DNA from: Theocolax elegans
Taxonomy: Eukaryota > Arthropoda > Insecta > Hymenoptera > Cerocephalidae
DNA length: 64,000 nt
Assembly: GCA_026168455.1 (NCBI GenBank)
Contig: CM047425.1
Location: 45,952,362-46,016,361, forward strand
Reading direction: 5' to 3'
Part shown: in pieces, positions 35,170-46,232 of the stretch
Layout: the number at the start of each line of letters is the position of its first letter
Numbering within the stretch: the first letter of the stretch is position 1
The notes under the pieces: model-generated
Told to the model about the DNA's origin: nothing
Seen by the model: only the letters and a program-made list of their open reading frames with translations
The model's database searches: none
Program-made: the position numbers and the translations under genes

Positions 35170-36150
35170 TCACTCATCGTTAAACGGTGCGGTCCGTAAC
35201 AACGGGGCCACTGGCACATCAAGGTCCTCTTCAACCACGCGCCTCGACCAGGCCTGTCGATCGATCTCAATAAGATGTTCGCGAAGTTGATTTGGAAAAG
35301 TTTGTGCATTGATCATATTGAAATCAAGTTCATGGAAATTATTAAGGATTTTAGAGGCAGTAATGAGAAATGACGTATTCAGTGCCTCCGTGCGAGGCGG
35401 GTGATAAGTGAGCGGTCGAAATTGGATTCTAGATGAATGACGAATATCAGGGCGGGAATCGGATCGGGTAAAATGATGATGGAGATATGAGGGCGTCGGC
35501 GTAGAGATGATTTTGTAAGCTAATGACCCAATGAGATAGGCTCTTCTGAGACTAACCGACAGCCAACCCAAACCTAAACGAAAAGGTGTAACATGTGCCC
35601 CCATAGGGATATTACCCCATACGGAGCGCACACATGCATTGAATAGACGCTGTAATTTCAGATCACGTACTCGATCAACGTCGTTGTAGACCGCGCACGC
35701 ATAATCTAAGTGCGGCCACACCAGAGTCTCGATCAGCACTTTACATATATCTCGCGAAAGAGCCCGATTATAAAATCGCAGGGTATGGGGAACGCCGTGG
35801 ACTCTTTGGCAGATCTGTGAAACATGCTTCGACCAATCGAGCGCCGGCATGATCCACACACCCAACGACTTGACAGCACAATCATATGGCAATGATATGC
35901 CATTTACATCGACTCTAGTCGCAGTTTCCAGGTCAAATCGAGAGACATATTTCTGGCTACCCAGCAGCAGGACCTTAGTTTTCGCCACATTCAACGCCAA
36001 GCCGTTCCTTTCCGCCCAAAACCTCCTCACCTCCGGCGTCAACCACACCTTGCGCTTTGTAGTTGGTATAAAAGATCTTAGGGGAGCTAATCGATCAAAG
36101 ACCTGTAAGAGCACGGAATTTAGGCAATCTAAAGCCATTTCGACATCCAC
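35170..36150 (-). pseudogene. LINE ORF2 linker fused to RT C-terminus (RT core deleted)
   Basis: This 326-codon frame is open, but its content is discontinuous. Residues 1-42 are EN-RT linker (ending KVWLTPEVRRF). From about residue 43 it reads WAERNGLALNVAKTKVLLLG, the segment that in the sister LINE follows the FADD motif by about 50 residues. The whole finger/palm region with the catalytic Asp pair is therefore missing, with the join near 36020. The rest (thumb, LGVWIMPALDW, PHLDYACAVYND, PPRTEALN-SFLITASKI) aligns to the end of the sister. The deletion is in frame, so the ORF looks healthy yet cannot reverse transcribe. Confidence 0.85.
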
Positions 36151-36284
36151 GTCACCTTAGTCGCTGTAAGTGCGCGATCGCACATATAAGAATTTAAAAG
36201 GTCTGCATGCAATCTATTAAAAATCTGGGTAAGCTGCGTCTGGTCGACGTCATCCAATCTGCGCGACACAATCCTTTTCGGTTC
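36129..36284 (-). pseudogene. LINE ORF2 EN-RT linker, upstream piece
   Basis: The minus-strand frame containing RIVSRRLDDVDQTQLTQIFN continues the endonuclease side of ORF2 after the SINE. It ends in a stop just after VTWMSKWL and overlaps the start of the 326-codon frame (36150) in another frame. Confidence 0.6.
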
Positions 36285-36291
36285 ATTTCTT

Positions 36292-36461
36292 GGCCTGCGA
36301 TGGCTCGGTCGGTTCCCGGCCCCGGCCGATTGATACAAGCACCACTGGCGAATGTATTTTCAACAAGTGCTTTCTTCACCAAGACATCGTATGGCCTCCG
36401 TCGCTGATTAGCACCAGTTTGGGAGCATAAAAAGAGCGACGTTAAAATAATAAAAAAAAAA
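36292..36461 (+). mobile_element. SINE insertion in LINE, internally deleted
   Basis: ATTTCTT is duplicated at 36285-36291 and 36462-36468. The sequence matches the SINE at 9195-9400 from the tail backwards, but its head joins GGCTCGGTCG directly to GTTCCCGGCC, losing about 40 bases including the B-box start. Loss of the B box should prevent Pol III transcription of this copy. It interrupts the LINE endonuclease-RT linker, so it inserted after the LINE. Confidence 0.9.
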
Positions 36462-36468
36462 ATTTCTT

Positions 36469-37150
36469 AGCTTAGTCAAATCGATATATAGAAGAATAGA
36501 ATCATGACCAGAGTCCGCCAAGAATGGACTATCAGATTTGAAATATTTAAATGGCCGACTGGACTCACGCAGAATGAATAAGTCGAGCCAAGTGTGCGGC
36601 ATATAGTTCGAGCAATGCACATGATGTGTCGGTTCAGACGGAACGAGCTGAAGGTTAAGCTCTCCCAGTCGCGACATTAAATAATCTACATTTTGATTAG
36701 ACTTCATTAGGTTTATGTTAAAATCTCCGGTAACTACTACATGCGCGTACGACGGAAGCAACTCCGAGAGTCGGTCAAAAAAAGTTACTGGCAATGCTGC
36801 CCCCGGGCGTCTGTAGACTGTGCATACTAGTATTTTAAAAAAATTACGAGAAATATCGAGGATTAAAAATTCAGGCGTATTATCAAAGACCGGGTCAGAC
36901 TGTCCAATCACCTTTACCCTAAAAATATCGCGGACATAAACACCCACGCCTCCTCCACCCTTGCCAACACGATCAGGTCTTGTAAAATTATAATGAGGCA
37001 GACTAACAATTTCGGACAGATCAAGTGGGGTGAGAAAAGTCTCCGATATAACTATCACATCATACGAGCATGGGTAGACCAGCGCCTCAATTGCCGCTAA
37101 GTGTGGCTTAATCCTATTAGTATTAACGTGAAATATAGTAAAAGAATTTT
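36469..37150 (-). pseudogene. LINE ORF2 apurinic endonuclease
   Basis: From the start near 37150 the frame shows ISETFLTP (catalytic Glu region), GGGGVGVYVRD, VVTGDFNINL (Asp/Asn) and SGHDSILLYI (the SDH-like His motif, here SGHD). This is the full APE-type nuclease fold that nicks target DNA in this LINE group. Its reading frame runs on into the SINE. ORF1 ends 14 bases upstream. Confidence 0.85.
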
Positions 37151-37163
37151 TACTTAAAACTAG

Positions 37164-38392
37164 TCATTTTCTCGCATCGGTTGGATTACGAGTAATGTTT
37201 GGTTGAACCCGAGGCGTAAAATCGTTATAATTAGTGGTCGCGTCCACTTGAATAAAAGGGCTCTCCCTCGTCTCCCTAATAAAAACGCGTGCGTCACGAA
37301 CAATAGATCTCGCGTAGTGTAGGCGTAATGACTCACGCAGGGCCCTAAACCAAAGCGCATGCACTTGTTTAGGCCATAACAGTCGAATCTATAAACTGCC
37401 CTCCCCCCCATCATAAAAATATTTTGTGCGCTGAGACCCCCCAACCTGCTGCTGCACGCCATCACCGCGTCGCGTACACCATTTGAAATAAGCTTAACAA
37501 CTAAACCGCGCGTTTTATTATTACTAAGTTCCGAATTTGAATTTAAATTCGGATTCTCTCGAGTCCCATCTACGTATGTCTACAATTTGAAAGTAGGTAC
37601 GGCTCAAACCAAGCGCCTCCATAAGCTTTTTAGCAATCTCGTCATCGTCTAACGTGACTGATTGACATAGCAGAAGTTGCATTAATTTCATTTGTCTCCA
37701 TCCGCATGCTGAAGTTATGCATCACGGCAGCCTGTAGTCGATCAGAAAAATCTTGGCGCATTTCGATGAAACGGGTCCGTAGACCGCGCAAGAGTATCCA
37801 CTTCAGCACGTACATCCTGTACATCGACTCTGACTCGATCCGTGGCCTGCGAAAGTGTATCAACATCAAGACGAATTGCCCGCACATCAGTCTGTATGGC
37901 ATCAAATTTGCGACAAAGTTCACCAAATCGGTCTTCAAATTTTTGCTCCATGCGAGCCGTAAAGCTTGAAAACCAGCGCGGGGGCTCCTCGTCCATATTG
38001 TCGGTAGGTATCGAAGAGAGGGGTAGAGCGTCCGCCTCTAGCGCGCGTGGTTGCTTGGTAACCTTACGCAATAATGGCGACGTCGGCGAGGCCAGTCTTT
38101 TCAGCGAACCAGTGGGAGTGGTGGACGTGGCCTGCGCAGACGGGTCGGCGTTAGCGGTAGGGGTCGGACTAGCAGGAGCAGCGTCGGTAAGCGACCCAGT
38201 AGGTGCTGCCCGCACGAGATTCGCTACGTAATAACAACACCGAGATAAGCCCGATTCCTCGTGAATACCCGCGCACCTTACATGAATCTTGCTAGCGCAT
38301 GCAGTACAAACCGTAGTGGAAGAAGAGCGAGTGAACCGGCAGCTACAAATAGGGCAGAGCGTGTTCTGAGCCGCAGCCAACATGGATTTCAC
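37164..38392 (-). pseudogene. LINE ORF1 with PHD-like finger and coiled coil
   Basis: The ATG at 38392 opens a frame whose first 45 residues contain CPICSCRFTRSSSTTVCTAC, then H-RC, a PHD/zinc-finger-like pattern seen in ORF1 of several insect LINEs. A Pro/Ser/Thr-rich linker follows (about 60-140). Next is a coiled-coil segment of repeating hydrophobics (about 145-205; MEQKFEDRFGELCRKFDAI). Frameshifts near 37785, 37680 and 37510 break it. The downstream frames (to 37164) include SNGVRDAVMACSSRLGG and LPKQVHALWFRALRES-like blocks, the usual ORF1 C-terminal nucleic-acid-binding part. It is probably an RNA-binding chaperone by family; no longer made as one protein. Confidence 0.75.
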
Positions 38393-38560
38393 AGGCCGCG
38401 TGAATTGGAGCAGTTGAATAGATAGATGTGACGCCTCAGTTTAGCGAGCAGCACATCAGATGTCGCCTCGACAGCTTACGTATGTACGACAGCGTGCAGT
38501 AGAACAGAGTCGACCTCATATATACGGGGGCGCCACCACTCGGTGCTTAACGCAGACTTG

Positions 38561-40344
38561 AATTTTATCCCACGTACGATTCCTTCCGTGATTTTAAGAG
38601 CCCGTATATTTTAATTGATAAGTGCTAGACACGATATCCTTATTTCGTGGTCAATTTAAGATTTGTTTTGAATTTTTACCTGGTTGTTATCTGCAACCGG
38701 ACCTGGGTATAAGACGAACACTTAACAGATTTATTAGGGTGAACAGGCAACCGTCGCCGCAACGCGAGAAAATACCTTTGTTTAAATACGGTATGTCCGA
38801 CCGTACCAGAGCAGCCGCGATAATAAAACAAACGTCCGCGCGGCAACCACACTGTTACACGATAATATATAATTATCAACTATAATAGCAATAAATTATA
38901 AAAAAATGAAAATAAAATAGTCAACTTTTACATATTATTTTATAACAATTTTCTATCATAATATTTAACATTAATTAAATATATTTATTTAAAAAATTTT
39001 GATCATGGATAATAATTCAAAATTTCAGACATCAAAAGTCTGTAAAAGAGTGTAAAAAATCTACATTTTAAAAATGTAGAATGAAAAATGTATAACAAGA
39101 TACAGTAATAATTTATAAAACATTTTTTGCATGTTTTCTAGTAGATGTGTATAATTTTAGAACCTACTAGTTTAAGTTTTAAATTAAATAATATAGTTTT
39201 ATAGAATAATACTTTTGGCCTGCATATACACACGAAATATAAAATACTGTAAGTAAACGAACGCAAGTATAAAACTTTTACAGAAGGTGCTCATTGCTTA
39301 ATACTTGTCACTCCACGCATCAAATTAATTTCGGACATAGGAGCAATATTCTTTCTGTTCGTTGCATAATACATGTTTTTGCATGTAATGACGAATGGAA
39401 TATCTAAAAATTAATATTTAATTAACAAAAGTAAATTAATATAGCAAATTAAGAACTTTTCTGTATATAAATATATTTACTACTGTTGGGTTCAATTTCT
39501 CCAGTAACATTAATAACCTCTCCATTTTGCATAAAGTATTTATTAATTAAAAAAACAATACAATATATACCGAAATGGGCCCCAGCCGCGTCTATATACG
39601 ACAAAGAAACGATACTCGCAGATTACCGATGCTATTGCAATTCGTTACCAGCTATTCCAATCCAATTCTTGGCCAAGTACCCGAATATCAGGACTGGCTA
39701 AGCACTAGATTCGCCGTAGGGGAAGAAGAAGGGAAAGAATGGAACCAGGATCTTGCACACACTAAGCTCGGTATTCGGCGGCACCATAAGCAGCGAGGGT
39801 AAATTAATCACCAACCTCTCTATTAGAAGATCGGAAATACGTCCCTCGATTAGGCTTTCATTCTCTCACTTTTCCCAAATGAGACACTGAATTCTTTTGT
39901 TGCCTCCATTACTCAACCCAAATTTTAATAAATGGTATTTTATTGAATTACCTACTTCTGTAGGTGCTTTAACAGTACAGATAAAACCTATCAGTCCACT
40001 AAATATAGAACTAATAAATATTAATAATTTATGTACAACAAAAAAGGTTATTATATAATATCAAAATTTATATGACGCACATGGTCCTATCTTTGCCCGT
40101 TAATTCATCGAAATCCGAATCTAATGAAAAGGGTAGAGGTTAAAAATCAAACAACTAAAACTAATTGAAACAAAAAATAAAATCTTTTATCAACAAACGA
40201 ATAAATAATAGTACTTTAAAATAATTTAGATACATATTAAATTTAGGACAATTCAACGATTCAGGTAGATGAAGCCATAGAGTAATTTTAACGTGAGCAT
40301 AAATGACCACGAGTAAACAGAAAAAAATCTGTAATTAATAATGT
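38561..40344. other. Unassigned AT-rich stretch
   Basis: No family recognised. A GC-richer patch at 39570-39805 supports a 75-codon frame (MGPSRVYIRQRND...) overlapping a 71-codon frame, with no features I can place. The remainder is AT-rich. Confidence 0.4.
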
Positions 40345-41288
40345 AATATTTACATCAAATTTTACAATACTTGTGAATTAAAAATTAAATTTTACCTTAA
40401 TATTGAATATAATGTTACAGCCCAAGTGAGCTTCGTCGAATATTATATAAATATAATATATAATATTATTTATTATTTAGTAGATAGGCCAATAATATAG
40501 TCACAAAAACAGTTTACTAAAATACTAAAAAGCAATGATTATCCTATTGCATTTATAAATACAGCAATAAATAAAAGAAAACGCAATATTACAATTAAAA
40601 ACAATGTTAAAATAGATAAAAAATCCCAATATGTACCATTTCACTACCTTATAATAAAGACTTTTTCACCAAATGTTCCCGAATGCTAAGAAAATATAAT
40701 ATTATCACTATTTCATTAATTAATCACAAACTTGATACTATTATAAAATTAGGCAAAGACAAAACATCAAAATGGGAGGAGACAGGGGTAGATTACAAGT
40801 TATCTTGTATTAAATGCCCGGCTATTTATATTGGAGAAACAAAACGCTGTCTAAAAAATCGAATAAAAGAACATCAGAACAATAAAAATCCAGAAGCCGT
40901 TGTTACTGCCCATATTTTAAATAACGTAAATCACAATTTCAACTGGGAAGATGCAAAAATAATAGATAAAGAATCTTGTTATAAAAAAGACTCATTTCGG
41001 AAATGTTACATAACAATCATCATAATTCGACGATTAACAGAATAGAAGATATTCAACATTTAAACCGTTAATATAGAAATGTTATGAATATAGTTTAAAG
41101 AGACTAATATACACAAATTATGATGTATAGTTTGTAAACACACACCTACTTTGTTTTTGTATAAATACTCGTTAATTTCGTATCTTATGTTATTCGACGA
41201 AGCTCACTTGGGCTGTAACATTATATTAAATATTAAGGTAAAATTAAATTTTTAATTCACAAGTATTGTAAAATTTGATATAAATATT
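40345..41288 (+). mobile_element. Short Penelope-like remnant with inverted ends
   Basis: The outer arms 40345-40441 and 41192-41288 are about 97-bp inverted copies with the inner edge TTACAGCCCAAGTGAGCTTC. Between them is only the end of a Penelope coding region. This is a second inverted-arm Penelope architecture, unrelated in sequence to the one at 31699. Confidence 0.8.
40500..41045 (+). pseudogene. Penelope RT C-terminus and GIY-YIG nuclease
   Basis: The region before the ATG at 40683 reads in frame pieces KSNDYPIAFINTAINKRK, the thumb/connector part of Penelope RT. The 120-codon frame has GVDYKLSCIKC, IYIGETKRCLKNRIKEHQ (GIY-YIG nuclease with the Arg and the EH pair) and a decayed tail. 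The catalytic RT palm is missing, i.e. the copy is 5' truncated. A conserved Cys pair sits upstream of YIG as in other Penelope nucleases. Confidence 0.8.
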
Positions 41289-41419
41289 TATAATTTTGTC
41301 CAATAAATTCAGCACATGAAGAGGTCTGCAAACCTAGCAGACGAGACGTTGTGCACTTACATAAATAAATTGAGTTTATTTATTATTGACCCTCAACAAT
41401 CGACTATTTACTTATCTTT

Positions 41420-41882
41420 TTTAGACTTAATGTGTACCTGGCACTATGACAAACAACTACTGACTAAAAAAATTTATTTTCGGAACGTGATTGTTTAATT
41501 ATTTTAAAATTATAAGACAGACATGTTCGCGTCCGTACGTACGTGTCCATTTTCTTCACTTCATTTTATGAGATCATATATATATATATATCATAAAATG
41601 GATATATATATATCCACATCCACATTATATTAAAATTTTATATCTAAAATGAGCCCTTTTCTGTGAATTTCCCCTTCTACTGTAAATAATTATAAATAAA
41701 CATTATCCTTTTTAACATTTTAGTGTGTACCTGGCACTATGACAAACAACTGACTAAAAAAATTTATTTTCGGAACGTGATTGTTTAATTATTTTTAATA
41801 TTATAAAACGGACAAGTCCGCGTCCGTCGGTACGTACGTACGTGTCCATTTTCTTCACTTACTTTTATGAGATCTTATATAC
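41420..41882. repeat. Direct repeat, two copies about 298 bp apart
   Basis: The units at about 41428-41583 and 41726-41882 share TGTACCTGGCACTATGACAA, the TTTATTTTCGGAACGTGATT block, a GTCCGTACGTACGTGTCC block and TTTTATGAGAT. A TA-rich hairpin lies between them at 41566-41610. No coding sequence is supported. Confidence 0.8.
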
Positions 41883-43051
41883 CATTAATTATTACAATTG
41901 CAGAAAAAAATGTAAACACAGTTAATAGACTAAATTATTTAATACAATTTTTCTAATCCTTAATATACGAATACTTTTCTTTTAATTCGTATTACTTTCT
42001 CTCTATTTTGTACGAGGTACACTTTTCTCGAAGTGTTTATTATTAGGGACTTTTACCTTATTAATATAAAATTTGTAAGTACCTATGTAATATTAAACCT
42101 ATGAGGAATTTTGAAAATTGTGCTTTTTTGTAGTGGATCTATTGTTGGTTTTAAGTTATCGAGGGATATATTCACATCTTTTATAACATTTTCTTCTATA
42201 GGTAATTTGGCAGTATTTATTCAGTTTTTTATTATGAGGTTTTTGGGCTACAGCACTATTTTATAGAAAATACGATATCGAGTTTTTGTTATCCTGAGAT
42301 TTGCATACATGAAATGTAAACATTTTTTTCTATAGGTAAATTGGCAGTAATATACTATTATTTATCATAGGGTGTTTAGGCAGCAAAAGTATTTTTATAA
42401 AAGATATGTTATTAAGTTCGGTAATCACGGATTATGTAGACATTGTTTATAAACATTTTTTTTTGTGGGTAATTTGTCAGTAATATACAGTCATATATCA
42501 TTATATTTTACTGCTTTTATATATTCTGCTTTAGGTAAAGCGCTTTCGTAAACAAGGATATGTGCATTATTTCATTTATTTTGCACTGTTTGTAACAATT
42601 CATAAGCATCCCTTTAATAATATCAATAATGAAAACTATATAAATTAGAAGCAATTTAATTTATTATACTTTTTTATCATAATTTTTTTCTAGAGCATAG
42701 TTTATCATAATATTATGTTTGTCAAAATTTTTGTATAATTTATTTTAAATAATAAATAGAAAATAATAAAATGTTTGTATATTTTATTTTATCACTACTC
42801 TTTTATGTAAATAGGTATAATTATTTATCGTAATTATTGTATAATATTAAAAACTTACGTAAACAAATTTCGGAAATCGCGAGCAAAGTGAGCGTTTTTG
42901 GCTAGTAAGTAATTAAATAAATAATGTATACAGTTAAATTTAAGTAATTTTACCAGAAATATATATTTTTTATGAATAATCAATTCTAGAAACTAATATG
43001 AGGGATCCAATAGCAATCTAGACTACTCAGCGGACCAATAACATTATCTTA
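41883..43051. other. AT-rich spacer
   Basis: No gene recognised. A loosely repeated GGTAATTTGGCAGTA / ATAGGTAAATTGGCAGTAAT motif recurs near 42200, 42335 and 42470 and may be a decayed tandem repeat. Confidence 0.5.
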
Positions 43052-43055
43052 TTAA

Positions 43056-43197
43056 CCTTTAGAGGACGGGATGGCCCCTATACGGGCCATGCCCATGATC
43101 GACCCCTTACATGTGTTAGTTTTGAGATGTGAGATATCACAAAAACTCGATTTCTATAGAAAAGTGAGAGAAAACAGTAAACCCAAATCCCCGTCCT
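43056..43197. mobile_element. TTAA MITE, right-truncated copy
   Basis: TTAA at 43052-43055 is followed by CCTTTAGAGGACGGG and a body almost identical to 27242-27390. The match stops at CCCCGTCCT, so the last few terminal bases and right TTAA are missing. Confidence 0.9.
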
Positions 43198-43795
43198 ACT
43201 CGATTAGAACGAGTCACTATTTTGTAGAAAAATAAAAAAATTGCTATTTCGAGTCTTAGGAAGTGAAATAAATAGACAATTATATCAGTTTCAACTAATA
43301 ATATTCAAACATTTCTAAACTAAGTCCACGGAGATCTCATCTCCGTCGGGACTAGACTCGTCTCGTCCGTGCGAGCGGTCGCCTGTGCGTTCGGCTGTTG
43401 GTATACGTGTCCGATTGCGCTTCTTGTCGAGCTGTCAAAGGGTTCATCATTGTGTTGCTGATGACGTGGTGTTTCTTCTTCGACGCTGGCTCGCTATAGG
43501 ATTAACGTGAAGTTCCGGGGGCTATTTACAGGTAAGTTAGTTAGCCGTAGGAGCTTACAGTGATTTATATAGTTATATTACAGGTGGAAAGGTTGGTGCT
43601 CCACTAACCTCTCAGTTCATATCAGCAGTCAATTGCAATTGTATATTACACAGGATTTTTTTTAATTATAAGTTTATACAGAAAAAAAAACAATTTTCTA
43701 ATTCAAATGTGCAAATAAATACACGGAAATTTTTATTGTATACTAAATTTTTATAGAGTAGGTATATATATTATAGCTTCCGATTCGTATTGTTA
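43198..43795. other. GC-richer unassigned patch
   Basis: 43320-43620 is GC-rich and resembles the LTRs in composition. It contains ACAGGTAAGT (about 43527) and another ACAGGTGG (about 43582). No paired ends or coding frame were found. Confidence 0.4.
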
Positions 43796-44705
43796 TAAAA
43801 TTTCAACAATTTAATAAAATTGTTATTACTCCATAGTGAGTAAAAATATCAATGACTACTAACTATACAAGTGCAGTACTGTCTGCCGGGTTGCCGGCAA
43901 CTCTATTATGAGTAAACAATCCCGAATTTGTCGGATTAAGACATTCAAAATATTTCAGTACTAATTATAAAAGGCAAGTACACAATTAATATTTATAGAC
44001 ATTTTACACGATATTAAAAAACAGTTATCGGATTAAGGCATTATACAATTTCAGTTACAAAGTATGAATTTTGATGCGAGCACAATGATTGCTAATAACT
44101 GTTTATAGTTATTATATTTTATTTCTTTTTTTAAAAATTGAACAATTTATTAAAATTGTTATCACATTATAGCGAGTAAAAATATTAATGACTTGTAATT
44201 AACAAGTGCAGTACACTCTGCCTAATTGCCCACTCTATAATGAGTAAACAATCCTGAATTTATCGGATTAAGACATTAAATATTTCAATACGTAACTGCA
44301 TTCATAAAAAAGTTTTATGAGTATAAAAAAAATTGATGAAAAGAAAAATGTTTTAAACAAACTAATTATGAAAAAATAATTACACAATTATTATTTATAA
44401 TTCAGTTATAAAGTAGGATTTTTTATGCGAGCACAATGATTGCTAATTTGTAACTATTATATTTATTTGAATTTTTAAAAAATTGGACAATTTATTAAAA
44501 TTATTATAACTTCATAGAGAGTACAAATATCAAATACTTGTAACTATACAAGTGCAGTACTGTCTGCACAGTTGCCCACTCTATAACGAGTAAACAATCC
44601 TGAATTTATCGGATTAAGGTATTAAAAATATTTCAGTACGTAACTGAATTCATAAAAAAGTTTTATGTTTTTAAGTACACAATTTTTGTTTATAGACATT
44701 TTACA
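43796..44705. repeat. Tandem array, about 340-bp unit, nearly three copies
   Basis: A block centred on GTGCAGTAC recurs at about 43871, 44206 and 44552 (spacings 335 and 346). Each copy has a run of shared motifs: ACAATTTATTAAAATTGTTA, GAGTAAACAATCC, TTATCGGATTAAG and GCGAGCACAATGATTGCTAA. The third copy is partial. Non-coding, AT-rich, moderately diverged. Confidence 0.85.
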
Positions 44706-45147
44706 CGCTAAGAAGCCATTCTCAAAGTTACAGAAAAACAAATTTTTTGTCTCTCGATCGACAGAGAATAAATTCCTTCAAGCTTATGGGTTATATTATC
44801 TCCACAAAATTAAATCACAATGTTAGTATAACTACGTCATCTACTAACATCATTTGAATTGTACGCTAGATGGCGTATTATACTGATAATGGAACCTACT
44901 ATATCGTCGGCAGGTCCATAATACAATCATAAAATTGACTTTGGGACCCCCTTAAGGTAGGATTGTATTAAAATAAATTAATAGTACACATTACCGAAAC
45001 CAGTAGAAAAGTAATTAACATCTTATTAAATTATTGTTTTACATTACTCTATTATTCTGTATTGACTTTAATAGTAATACCTTTAAGAAGATGCATAAAT
45101 CCGCAAGTGTGGGTATTGTCCGATTACAATTTTAGTTATTTTCAATA
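44706..45147. other. Unassigned spacer
   Basis: Nothing recognised. Confidence 0.5.
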
Positions 45148-46231
45148 TTGGAGGATATAGTATATCTAATTAGAGAATGTAAGGATAGGGACACAGGATT
45201 GATAGTGGGATGTGACGCAAACTCACACCACATAGTATGGGGTAGTACTAACTGCAGTAGTAGAGGGGAAAGATTTTTCGAGTTTTTATGCTCTACGAGC
45301 ATGAATATCTTGAACAGCGGAAAATCACCTACTTTTCAAAATGTTATATGGGAAGGCGTCATTGATATAACGATTGCATCGAGAGGTAGTGGTCTGCCAT
45401 TGACTGGAAGGTTTCGTATAAGGTCTCTATGTCGGATCAAAACTATATTGTTTTCCACATTAGAGCACTCAGTACGGTCGACAATTCGAAAAGATGTCCA
45501 AGAAAGACAAACTCGGTAGGATAGAGAGAGGAACTTGCGGCAAGGATACGTGGTTTCTCTGTATCTTGTAGCACAGTAGAGGACATCGCTCATTGCCGTG
45601 GATTCTTAGAGAACTTTATCAGTTCGCTCGAGAACAATGGTGAGCTAAAAAGTAAAGCTGAGAAGAAAACCAAGAGAATACCTTAGTCGAGTCACTCTCT
45701 GCATAAACTCAAAAAAACATCGGAAGATTGTATACTGGGTCTAAACGCACTAATAGTGAAACAGACTTACGGCTCTTTAGATTAACACAGAGAGAATGTA
45801 AGAAGGAGATAGAGAAATTTGCAGTGTAAGGGTGCCGAAGATATTGCAGCAAAAATAAAACTATATTAGATACTGCTAAACTCTGCAATATACTGCGAAA
45901 CCCAAAAAAACCTTCAGTGGATTTTTTCAAAACAAAGGAGGGAAACTGGACTAAGGATGGACAAGAAGTACTAAACAATTTATTGGAAAAACATTTCCCT
46001 GACATCCAAGAAGAAGACTAACGAAAAATGGGATCTTTCGGCTCGAGATCAAGATTGGAAGATGTCAAAATATATAACAGATAAAGAAACAATAAAATGG
46101 GCGCTAGGTACATTTGACGCTATAAAGCGCCGAGACCGGATGGTATCTTTTCAGTACTGGCAAAAATAGTCTTTCTACCAAAATCACGAAACGTGCATCA
46201 CTTCACAGCTAAGGATTTCAGACCGATAAGC
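45148..46231 (+). pseudogene. LINE (R1/LOA/I-type) endonuclease to early RT, cut by gypsy A
   Basis: The frame at 45148-45519 has LIVGCDANSHHIVWGSTNCS, RGERFFEFL and NSGKSPTF, the strongly conserved DANxHH-WGS block of R1/LOA/I-type endonucleases. A frameshift near 45390 follows; the SDHNY-like block is seen in another frame. Downstream broken frames lead to PDG (about 46130) and FRPIS at 46218-46232, the RT opening motif. Exactly there, at 46233, the LTR of gypsy A begins, so the RT is cut. The 5' part is missing, and the remainder is expected beyond the far LTR of element A, outside this window. Confidence 0.8.
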
Positions 46232-46232
46232 C

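Larger units (their letters stand above)
34681..38560 (-). mobile_element. Long LINE copy, Jockey/CR1 group
   Basis: On the minus strand the order is 5' region (about 38560-38393), ORF1 (38392-37164), endonuclease (about 37150-36470), linker, RT C-terminus (to 35170), 3' UTR, and a tail of AAATC units at 34682-34704 next to (GA)n. It holds a SINE insertion at 36292 and lacks the RT core. The 5' boundary is approximate. It is related to the LINE at 12856-15490 by matching C-terminal segments and by a similar simple-repeat tail. The clade within Jockey/CR1/L2-like LINEs is not decided. Confidence 0.85.

Noticed and set aside
39575..39802. 75-codon frame MGPSRVYIRQ... and an overlapping 71-codon frame
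   Set aside because: No motif or neighbour supports coding. Kept only as an unassigned patch.
43796..44705. CRISPR-like regularly spaced repeats
   Set aside because: Units are about 340 bp and diverged along their whole length, with no short identical repeats separated by unique spacers.
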